This document shows, in pieces, positions 58,082-64,000 of a stretch of DNA of 64,000 nucleotides. A program made the translations under genes and the position numbers. The notes beneath the pieces were generated by a model, which was not told the origin of the DNA, ran no database searches, and worked only from the letters and a program-made list of their open reading frames with translations. The DNA comes from Actinocatenispora thailandica (lineage in GTDB: Bacteria > Actinomycetota > Actinomycetes > Mycobacteriales > Micromonosporaceae): the NCBI RefSeq assembly GCF_016865425.1, contig NZ_AP023355.1, positions 4,028,198-4,092,197 on the forward strand. The letters run 5' to 3'. Position 1 is the stretch's first letter, and the number at the start of each line of letters is the position of its first letter.

Positions 58082-58474
58082 ATGACGGATCTGATGCCCA
58101 CCTTCCGGTACGTGGACGCGCCGGCAGCGATCGATTGGCTGTGCGACGCGTTCGGATTCGAGCGCGTGACGGTGCTGCCCGGCCCGGACGGCGCGATCGC
58201 GCATGCCGAACTGCGCCACGGCGACGCGGTGATCGCGATCAACTCGGCGCCGGCCGGGTTCGCCACCACCGACACCGCCGACTTCCGGTTCGTCCCGTGC
58301 TCGGTCTACCTGCGAGTGTCCGATGTGGACGAGCACTGCGCCACGGCGAGCGCGGCCGGCGCCGGGATCACCATGCCGCCCACCGACATGCCGTACGGCT
58401 CCCGCGAGTACTCCGCTCGCGACCCGGAAGGACACCACTGGCACTTCGGCAGCTACGTCCCGGGGACCGCCTGA
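58082..58474 (+). CDS. VOC superfamily (glyoxalase/bleomycin resistance-like) protein
   Basis: A 130-residue VOC domain: PTFRYVDAPAAIDWLCDAFGF at the start, AELRHGDAVIAINSAPAG, then CSVYLRVSDVDEHCATASAAG and the closing strand EYSARDPEGHHWHFGSY. It begins 10 nt after the AraC frame ends, so the two are probably one transcript. Metal ligand candidates are the Glu and His residues near EGHHWHFG. Members degrade or bind small molecules; the substrate here is unknown, and a YdfR/PhnB-like role is as likely as resistance. Confidence 0.9.
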   Translation: MTDLMPTFRYVDAPAAIDWLCDAFGFERVTVLPGPDGAIAHAELRHGDAVIAINSAPAGFATTDTADFRFVPCSVYLRVSDVDEHCATASAAGAGITMPPTDMPYGSREYSARDPEGHHWHFGSYVPGTA

Positions 58475-58582
58475 TCGGTCCGGCCCGCCGACCCGTGCCG
58501 GTCGCCACCCGCGTCCAGTCGGGCCGCCGTCCGCGCATCGTGGACCTGCCGCCAGACCGATCGCCGTCCGCGCGGCTTGGAG

Positions 58583-59530
58583 TCACTTTCGCGCGCCCGC
58601 GCCGATCGGGGGGAGGTGCCGGAGGAGCCGGGTGACGAGGGTGGTGAGCTGGCGTTCGGCGGTGGCCCAGCTGGTCTGCGGCGGATGGGTGGTCAGTACC
58701 ACGATCAGGTAGCGGCCGTCGACGATGCCGGTGGTGTGCAGGGCGCGGTCCGGCCGGCAGCAGGCCCAGCCCTGCTTGACCGCCCAGGCGCGGTCACCGG
58801 CGGCGTCGGGTATCCCGAAGTACTGGTAGAACCCGTCCGCGCCGAGCCGGGTGGCGTTGCTCAGCGCAGTGAATATCACGTCGGCGTCCCCGGCCGGGGC
58901 GGCGTGCAGCAGGTACCGGTAGAGCGTGATCAGGTCGCTCGCGGTGGTCCGGGTGTCGCCCCACATGTACCCGAGCCGCGGCGGGGTGGTGTGCGCCAGC
59001 CCGAGCCGCCGCGCCATCCGGGACACGATCCGCGGTCCCCCGCCGAGGTCCCACAGCCGGGTTGCGGTCCGGTCGTCGGACCGGGACAGCATCTCGGCGA
59101 CCAGGTCGGCGGAATCGCCCCGGTCCAGCGCGTCCAGCGCGATCAGCAGCTTGACCACCGATTCGGTCGGGAACACCCGCTGCGCACCGCTGTCGGCGAG
59201 CAGCGTGTCGGTGCGCAGGTCGTACACGGCGAGGCCGACCCGGCCGCCGACGACGGCGCCGAGCGCGCCGTGGACGGCACGGTCGGCCAACGGTGCCGGC
59301 CCCGGGGTCGGCACGGTGGTGCGGCTGGTCGCGGGTGGCTCCGACGGTGCGGGCGGCGTCCCGGACGGCGCCGCCGCCGGAGCGGTGGACTTCGGGTGCG
59401 CGGCGGGGTCGGTCTGCGCCGCGGCGGCCGGCGTCGGGTCGGCGGTGTGGGCCGGGTCGACCCACAGGCCGACACCGGTCAGCAGCACGCCGACGACGAT
59501 GCCGGCGACGATCAGGAGCGTCCGTCTCAT
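58583..59530 (-). CDS. Class A beta-lactamase-like serine hydrolase, membrane-anchored or secreted
   Basis: A 315-residue protein. An N-terminal hydrophobic segment (LLIVAGIVVGVLLTGVGLWV) and an Ala/Pro/Thr-rich linker of about 65 residues precede a beta-lactamase-fold domain. The catalytic SxxK motif is TESVVK (about residue 115-120). The SDN motif position reads SDDRTA, and the KTG position reads VKQGW, with Gln for Thr. The region of the general-base Glu166 is not convincing. So it may be a penicillin-binding-like carboxypeptidase or a divergent non-hydrolysing homologue. ATG 59530. Confidence 0.85.
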   Translation of the reverse strand: MRRTLLIVAGIVVGVLLTGVGLWVDPAHTADPTPAAAAQTDPAAHPKSTAPAAAPSGTPPAPSEPPATSRTTVPTPGPAPLADRAVHGALGAVVGGRVGLAVYDLRTDTLLADSGAQRVFPTESVVKLLIALDALDRGDSADLVAEMLSRSDDRTATRLWDLGGGPRIVSRMARRLGLAHTTPPRLGYMWGDTRTTASDLITLYRYLLHAAPAGDADVIFTALSNATRLGADGFYQYFGIPDAAGDRAWAVKQGWACCRPDRALHTTGIVDGRYLIVVLTTHPPQTSWATAERQLTTLVTRLLRHLPPIGAGARK

Positions 59531-59627
59531 ACCCCTTACACGAGGCGATCACGGCGAAAAGCTGACCGGCCCGGAGGCAACCTTTCGGCCGGCCGGCGGC
59601 GTCGTACGGAGGGGTACCGGCAGACGA

Positions 59628-59659
59628 CGGCGCCCGCTCCGGGATCGGAGCGGGCGCCG
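59628..59659 (-). terminator. Hairpin terminator of the sodium:solute symporter operon
   Basis: CGGCGCCCGCTCCG and its perfect 14-bp complement with a 4-nt loop lie 19-50 bp beyond the symporter stop (minus strand). The stem is strong and there is no U-tract. Confidence 0.8.
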
Positions 59660-59677
59660 CGGATGGTGCTGACGGGC

Positions 59678-61270
59678 TCAGACCGCGACCGGCACCTCCG
59701 AGACCTTCGGGTCGCCCTCGTCGGCGGTGTAGTCGTCCGCCGTGGTGGCGTCGGCACCGTCGGGAGCCTTGGCCGCCTTGAGGATCAGCGTGGCGATCAC
59801 CGCGACCAGCAGGTTGACGATGACCGCGACGAAGCCGGTGTAGATCGTCCAGTCGGTGTCGAGGCCGAGCTTCGACAGCGAGAACGCCGACCCACCGAAG
59901 TGCAGGTGCCCGGTCTTCGGGTTCGGAATCGTGTAGAGCATCCACATCCCGATCGCCATCCCGGCCGCCCAGCCGATCACCAGCGCCCAGCGGTGGAACC
60001 AGCGGGTGAGCAGCCCCAGCGCCACCGACGGCAGCGTCTGCAGGATGATGACGCCGCCGATCAGCTGCAGGTCGATGGAGAACTGCGGGTTGAGCACCAC
60101 GATGAACAGCAGCGCGCCGAACTTCACCAGCAACGACACGATCTTGCTCACCCACGCCTCGTGCCGCGGCGAGGCGTCCCGCTTGATGTACTCGCGCCAG
60201 ATGTTGCGGGTGAACAGGTTCGCCGCCGCGATCGACATGATCGCCGCCGGTACCAGGGCACCGATGCCGACCGCCGCGAACGCGACGCCGGCGAACCAGC
60301 TCGGGAACATCTGGTCGAACAGCCGCGGCACGATCGTGTTGCCGTCCTTGCCGATCGGCGTGGTGCCGGCCGCGATCGCCATGAAGCCCAGCAGCGCAAT
60401 CAGCCCGAGCAGGAACGAGTACGCCGGCAGCGCCGACATGTTGCGCTTGATCACGTTGCGGCTCTTGGACGCCAGTACCCCGGTCACGCTGTGCGGGTAG
60501 AGGAACAGCGCGAGCGCCGAGCCGAACGCCAGGGTGGCGTAGTTGAGCTGGTTGTTGGAGCCCAGCACCGTCGAGCCGGTCGGCGGTGTCGCGGCACTGA
60601 AGTGCTTGCTCGCCGCGTCGAAGATGTGCCCGAACCCGCCGAGCTTGTAGGGGATGTAGATGACGGTGACGATGATCACCGCGTAGATCAGCAGGTCCTT
60701 GACGAACGCGATCAGCGCCGGCGCCCGCAGCCCGGACTGGAACGTGTACGCCGCGAGCACCAGGAACGCGATGACCAGCGGCCAGTGCGAGCCGAGGCCC
60801 ATCGTCTTGAGTACCGCGGAGATGCCGACCAGTTGCAGCGCGATGTAGGGCATCGTCGCCACGATCCCGGTGATCGCCACCAGCAGCGCCAGCGTCGGCG
60901 ACCCGAACCGGGCCCGGACGAAGTCGGCCGGGGTGACGAAGCCGTGCCGGTGCGACACCGACCAGAGCCGGATCAGCACCAGGAACATCAGCGGGTACAC
61001 CACCACCGTGTAGGGCACGGCGAAGAACCCGGCCGCGCCGGCGCCGAAGACCAGCGCCGGCACCGCGACGAACGTGTACGCGGTGTAGAGGTCGCCGCCG
61101 ACCAGGAACCAGGTGATCCAGGTACCGAAGCTGCGGCCACCGAGGCCCCACTCGTCCAGGTGCATCATGTCGCCGGGCTTGCGCCACCGCGCGGCCCAGA
61201 AACCCATCGCCGCAACGGCACCGAACAGCACGATGGAGATGACCAGTTCGATCACGTGACCGGTGCTCAT
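59678..61270 (-). CDS. Sodium:solute symporter family protein (monocarboxylate uptake type)
   Basis: A 530-residue SSS-family transporter, about 13-14 helices. Family landmarks include WGLGGRSFGTWITWFLVGGDLYT at the second helix, RFGSPTLALLVAITGIV and the helix-5 region GLRAPALIAFVKDLLIYAVI. It is the larger partner of the DUF3311 gene, which overlaps its start by 4 nt. SSS with an adjacent DUF3311 is the arrangement of actinomycete monocarboxylate uptake systems (acetate, pyruvate, propionate), so such a substrate is a good guess. The tail is acidic. A strong hairpin follows. Confidence 0.92.
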   Translation of the reverse strand: MSTGHVIELVISIVLFGAVAAMGFWAARWRKPGDMMHLDEWGLGGRSFGTWITWFLVGGDLYTAYTFVAVPALVFGAGAAGFFAVPYTVVVYPLMFLVLIRLWSVSHRHGFVTPADFVRARFGSPTLALLVAITGIVATMPYIALQLVGISAVLKTMGLGSHWPLVIAFLVLAAYTFQSGLRAPALIAFVKDLLIYAVIIVTVIYIPYKLGGFGHIFDAASKHFSAATPPTGSTVLGSNNQLNYATLAFGSALALFLYPHSVTGVLASKSRNVIKRNMSALPAYSFLLGLIALLGFMAIAAGTTPIGKDGNTIVPRLFDQMFPSWFAGVAFAAVGIGALVPAAIMSIAAANLFTRNIWREYIKRDASPRHEAWVSKIVSLLVKFGALLFIVVLNPQFSIDLQLIGGVIILQTLPSVALGLLTRWFHRWALVIGWAAGMAIGMWMLYTIPNPKTGHLHFGGSAFSLSKLGLDTDWTIYTGFVAVIVNLLVAVIATLILKAAKAPDGADATTADDYTADEGDPKVSEVPVAV

Positions 61271-61530
61271 GACCGCCTCCGCTTCCCGACCCGGTAGACG
61301 ATCGTGGTGGCGCCGACGCCGAGGACGATGAACGCGATCTGCAGCCAGTAGAACATCGGGATCCCGCCGAGCCGCGGGGAGTCCCGGTTGAACAGCGGTG
61401 TGATCAGCGGGATGACGATGGGCAGCAGCAGCAGCCAGTTCCAGGCGCTGCGGTCGGACCGGCGGGGCACGTCGCCGGACGTCTCGGCACCGTCCGAGCC
61501 GGACGCGCCACCTGGTTCAGGTTCGGTCAT
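61267..61530 (-). CDS. DUF3311 small membrane protein, partner of the symporter
   Basis: An 87-residue protein starting at ATG 61530, with GGAGGAGG about 10 nt upstream. A charged N-terminus (PEPGGASGSDGAETSG) is followed by two helices (LLLLPIVIPLITPLF and MFYWLQIAFIVLGVGATTIV), the second with the DUF3311 pattern GGIPMFYWLQ. It overlaps the symporter start in an ATGA junction. Its role is likely to assist or stabilise the symporter. Confidence 0.92.
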   Translation of the reverse strand: MTEPEPGGASGSDGAETSGDVPRRSDRSAWNWLLLLPIVIPLITPLFNRDSPRLGGIPMFYWLQIAFIVLGVGATTIVYRVGKRRRS

Positions 61531-61720
61531 CAGAGACCGCCTCCTCCTCCCGGACCGGATCGGCAGGGGTTCACCCGCACAGGGAGCCGAACCGATCCCT
61601 ATGACGCCCGTCACGCGACGGGCAGGCGCATCGTAAGCCCGTCTCCGGCCCAGCGAAACCCGTCGGGAGCACCGTCTGCATCTCCCGGCCGCCGGCCGGT
61701 ACGTCGCGTAACCTGCCGGC

Positions 61721-62962
61721 ATGCGGACGGTGGGGGCGGTGGCGTTGCTGCTCGCCGTGCTGGCCTTCGCGATCGTGCGGCCGCGCCGGCTGCCGGAGGC
61801 GGTCGCCGCGGTACCGGCGGCGCTGCTCGCCGTCGCCCTCGGTCTGGTACCGGTCCGGGTGGCGGTGCAGGAGCTGGGTTCGCTCGGCCCCACCGTCGGT
61901 TTCCTCGCCGCGGTACTGGTGTTGGCGCACCTCGCGGCGGACGCCGGGGTCTTCGACTACGCCGGTACGCTCGCCGCCCGGGCCAGCCGCGGTTCGCCGC
62001 GGCGGCTGCTGACGGTGGTGTTCGCGGTCGCCGCGGTGGTGACCGCGGCGCTGAGCCTGGACGCCACCGTGGTGCTGCTGACCCCGGTGGTGTTCCGCAC
62101 CGCCGCGCTGCTGTCGGTGCGCGCCCGGCCGCACGTGTACGCGTGCACCCACCTGGCCAACTCCGCGTCGCTGCTGCTGCCGGTGTCGAACCTGACCAAC
62201 CTGCTCGCGTTCGCCGCGTCGGGCCTGGGTTTCGTGTCGTTCACCGGGCTGATGGCGGTGCCGTGGCTGGCCGTGATCGCGGTGGAGTACCTGGTGTTCC
62301 GCCGGTTCTTCGCCGCCGACCTGGGCACCCCGACGCACCCGGTGGCGCCGCTGCCGGTCGGCGCGCCGCCGGTGTTCGCGCTGACCGTACTGGCCGCGAC
62401 GCTGGCCGGGTTCGCGGTGGCGGAGCCGTTCGGGATCGCGCCGGCCTGGGTCGCCGCGGCCGGCGCGGCCGTGCTCGCCGCCCGCCGGGTACGCCGGCCC
62501 GCGGCACTGCTGCCCCTGGTCCGGGCGGCGAACCCGGGCTTCCTCGCGTTCGTGTTCGGCCTCGGCGTGGTGGTGCTCGCGGTACGCCGGGCCGGTCTCG
62601 CCGCCCTGGTCGATGCGTTGGTACCCGGCGGTACCGGGCTGGTCGCGCTGCTCGCCGTCGCGGTGCTCGCCGCGGTGCTGGCCAACCTGGTCAACAACCT
62701 GCCGGCCACCCTGGTGCTGGTGCCGGTCGTGGCGACACGACCCGGCCTGGTGCTCGCGGTGCTGCTCGGCGTCAACATCGGCCCGAACCTGACCTACGTC
62801 GGGTCGCTCGCGACCCTGCTGTGGCGCCGGATCGTGCACGCGCACGATGCCCGGCCGGCCGCGGGCGAGTTCCTCCGGCTCGGCGTGTCGACCGTGCCGG
62901 CGGGCCTCGTCGTCGCGACCGTCGCGCTATGGTGCGGGCTGCGGCTGACCGGAATCGGGTGA
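61721..62962 (+). CDS. ArsB/NhaD-type permease (SLC13-like)
   Basis: A 413-residue multipass protein of the ion transporter superfamily. Diagnostic elements: LAHLAADAGVFDYAGTLAARA after the first helices, SLDATVVLLTPVVF in the middle, NSASLLLPVSNLTNLLAF and VLANLVNNLPATLVLVPVV (the NLPA/NNLP element). About 10-11 helices. ArsB members export arsenite; SLC13-like ones carry anions or citrate. No ars gene is nearby, so arsenite export is not shown. Start ATG 61721, with no strong ribosome site. Confidence 0.87.
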   Translation: MRTVGAVALLLAVLAFAIVRPRRLPEAVAAVPAALLAVALGLVPVRVAVQELGSLGPTVGFLAAVLVLAHLAADAGVFDYAGTLAARASRGSPRRLLTVVFAVAAVVTAALSLDATVVLLTPVVFRTAALLSVRARPHVYACTHLANSASLLLPVSNLTNLLAFAASGLGFVSFTGLMAVPWLAVIAVEYLVFRRFFAADLGTPTHPVAPLPVGAPPVFALTVLAATLAGFAVAEPFGIAPAWVAAAGAAVLAARRVRRPAALLPLVRAANPGFLAFVFGLGVVVLAVRRAGLAALVDALVPGGTGLVALLAVAVLAAVLANLVNNLPATLVLVPVVATRPGLVLAVLLGVNIGPNLTYVGSLATLLWRRIVHAHDARPAAGEFLRLGVSTVPAGLVVATVALWCGLRLTGIG

Positions 62963-62966
62963 TTCG

Positions 62967-63578
62967 ATGCGCATCGTGGCCTGGCTGCTGCCCGGCACCT
63001 GGGAGTCGGTGGTCGACGCGGCGGGCACCGCCGCCAACGGCGACGACGACGTGGTCCTGCTCGCCACGTCCGACGACCGGCTGGTGGAACTCGCCGGCGG
63101 CGCGGACGAGGCGCTGCTCGGCCGGGGTGGCCCCGATCCGCTCGATCGGTTCGGCGCCGAACAGGACCGCGCGGCGGAGCTGCTGCTCGACGCGGCGGCG
63201 GCCCGGCTGGGCCGCCGCGCCGACCGGCAGGCCCGCCGTTCCGGGCATCCGGAACGCGACGTGGTCGCCGCCTGCGACCGGGCCGGGCTGCTGGTGCTGG
63301 CCCGGGACGGCGACCACACCCGCCTGGGCCCTCCCAGCATCGCGCCGCCGACCCGGTTCGTCCTGGACCACGCACCCTGCCGGGTGCTGCTGGTCTGGCC
63401 GGACGAGCCGCCCGACCTCGGCACGCTGCCGCCCGCTCCCCCGCACCCGCCCGCGGCACCGCGGCCGCCGCACCCGCCGGCGCCACCCCGGCCGGCACGC
63501 CCACCGGCGCCACCGAAACCACCACGCCCACCGGCCCCGCCACCTCCACCGGCGCCGCCACGTCCACCGGCGCCGTGA
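62967..63578 (+). CDS. Universal-stress-protein-like domain with proline-rich C-terminal tail
   Basis: A 203-residue protein. The first about 145 residues look UspA-like: MRIVAWLLPGTWESVVDAAG, DRLVELAGGADEALLG, ERDVVAACDRAGLLVLARDG, then the C-terminal strand FVLDHAPCRVLLVWPDE (the HAPCPVLVV element). The end, from about residue 150 on, is Pro/Arg/His-rich (PPAPPHPPAAP, PPKPPRPPAPP), a long polyproline region like a linker or a spacer. It follows the permease by 4 nt and probably is co-transcribed with it. USP family members bind ATP in some cases; nucleotide motif is not clear. Confidence 0.82.
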   Translation: MRIVAWLLPGTWESVVDAAGTAANGDDDVVLLATSDDRLVELAGGADEALLGRGGPDPLDRFGAEQDRAAELLLDAAAARLGRRADRQARRSGHPERDVVAACDRAGLLVLARDGDHTRLGPPSIAPPTRFVLDHAPCRVLLVWPDEPPDLGTLPPAPPHPPAAPRPPHPPAPPRPARPPAPPKPPRPPAPPPPPAPPRPPAP

Positions 63579-63684
63579 CGCAACCTGCCGGTACCGGTCG
63601 GGGCTACCTGCCCTGACGGTCCTGTCCGCGGCAACTCCCGAACAGGACAGACGCATCACTTGGTGCACGTTCGACACCGGTCGG

Positions 63685-63690
63685 TAATAT
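63685..63690 (+). promoter_or_regulatory. Leaderless-type -10 element TAATAT
   Basis: TAATAT ends 6 nt before ATG 63697, so the transcript would begin at or near the start codon. A weak -35 (TTGGTG, 63660-63665) lies 19 nt upstream. Confidence 0.55.
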
Positions 63691-63696
63691 CTCTCC

Positions 63697-64000
63697 ATGG
63701 GAGACACCACATCCGGGACATCCGACAGCTCGGATGGCGGCGACCTGAAGCACCTCGGTGCCCTGGTCACCGTCATCGGCGGCGTGGTCTCGGTGCTGGT
63801 CGGCATCAACGCCCTCACCGGGTGGAACCCGCTGCGCTCGGTGTTGGCCGGGGCCAGCCCGTCGGCGACGCCCAGCACCACCTGGAGCCCGGTCGACGAC
63901 CACCCGAGCCGGGACACCGGGTACGTGCCACCCGCCGATCCGGTCGAGCCGGCCGACTCGCCGAGCCCGGACGAACCCGAGGACAGCCCGACGCCGAGCC
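63697..64000 (+). CDS. Membrane-anchored Ser/Pro-rich protein (3' end outside window)
   Basis: The frame is open from ATG 63697 to the right edge, so only the first 101 residues are seen. A short Ser/Asp-rich N-terminus (MGDTTSGTSDSSDGGDLKHL) is followed by one hydrophobic helix (ALVTVIGGVVSVLVGINALT), then a disordered Ser/Thr/Pro/Asp-rich part. The topology suggests a single-pass protein with a long external linker to a domain beyond the window. No family recognised. Confidence 0.8.
   Translation, partial: MGDTTSGTSDSSDGGDLKHLGALVTVIGGVVSVLVGINALTGWNPLRSVLAGASPSATPSTTWSPVDDHPSRDTGYVPPADPVEPADSPSPDEPEDSPTPS

Noticed and set aside
58577-61297. Plus-strand open frame of 906 codons over the beta-lactamase-like and symporter genes
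   Set aside because: Arg/Gln/His/Asp-rich mirror of hydrophobic coding sequence; the minus-strand genes are real.

Overview
The window is a contiguous stretch of a high-GC actinomycete chromosome. Evidence for this is GC-saturated third codon positions, GTG starts, leaderless-looking starts, GlnE, a GlnA2-type glutamine synthetase, an F420:NADPH oxidoreductase, conservon-type and WYL regulators, and a type A RNase P RNA. An intergenic palindrome built on GTTGATCATGG/CCATGATCAAC, of a type I associate with Micromonosporaceae, makes that family my best guess; this is inference. No tRNA, rRNA, CRISPR array or intact insertion sequence was found.

0-9 kb: the end of an MHYT membrane sensor, then an apparent operon livKHMGF, a proline-racemase-family enzyme, an ornithine-cyclodeaminase-family enzyme and a GntR/FCD regulator. 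This reads as uptake and catabolism of proline or hydroxyproline-like imino acids. 9-17.8 kb: a secreted GH18 chitinase with an operator-like palindrome, a PRPP synthetase of variant sequence, membrane proteins (one LtrA), a zinc metallopeptidase lipoprotein and a glycolate-oxidase-type pair (glcF, glcD). 17.9-34 kb: a nitrogen and cofactor neighbourhood with glnE, glnA2, proS, nadE and panB, mixed with regulators, an orphan conservon-type GTPase-like protein and a cysteine-free HesB-like protein. One gene here has an apparent frameshift.

34-49 kb: a TetR/epoxide hydrolase divergon with twin operator boxes, an F420:NADPH oxidoreductase and a BtuF-like protein, then an 830-bp gene-free block of short GC-rich tandem repeats. 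Next is a 744-residue Lys/Ala/Arg/Thr-rich histone-H1-like protein with no folded domain. It is followed by an IclR/aceB divergon, again with twin operators, and by a sortase-type surface protein and assorted enzymes. Malate synthase could use the glyoxylate made by the glcDF products.

49-55 kb: an accessory island. A truncated GntR-type C-terminal domain protein, a HAD phosphatase and an aminoglycoside-phosphotransferase-like kinase overlap in a tight operon. They are followed by a conspicuously AT-richer gene for a PIN-like nuclease. About 130-bp diverged direct repeats lie at 49.85 and 53.69 kb on either side, and the island stops just short of rnpB (minus strand, about 54.4-54.8 kb).

55-64 kb: an ArsR-type regulator divergent from an MFS exporter, a frameshifted AraC regulator, a VOC protein, a beta-lactamase-like protein, a sodium:solute symporter with its DUF3311 partner, an ArsB/NhaD-like permease, a universal-stress-like protein with a proline tail, and the start of a membrane protein that leaves the window.
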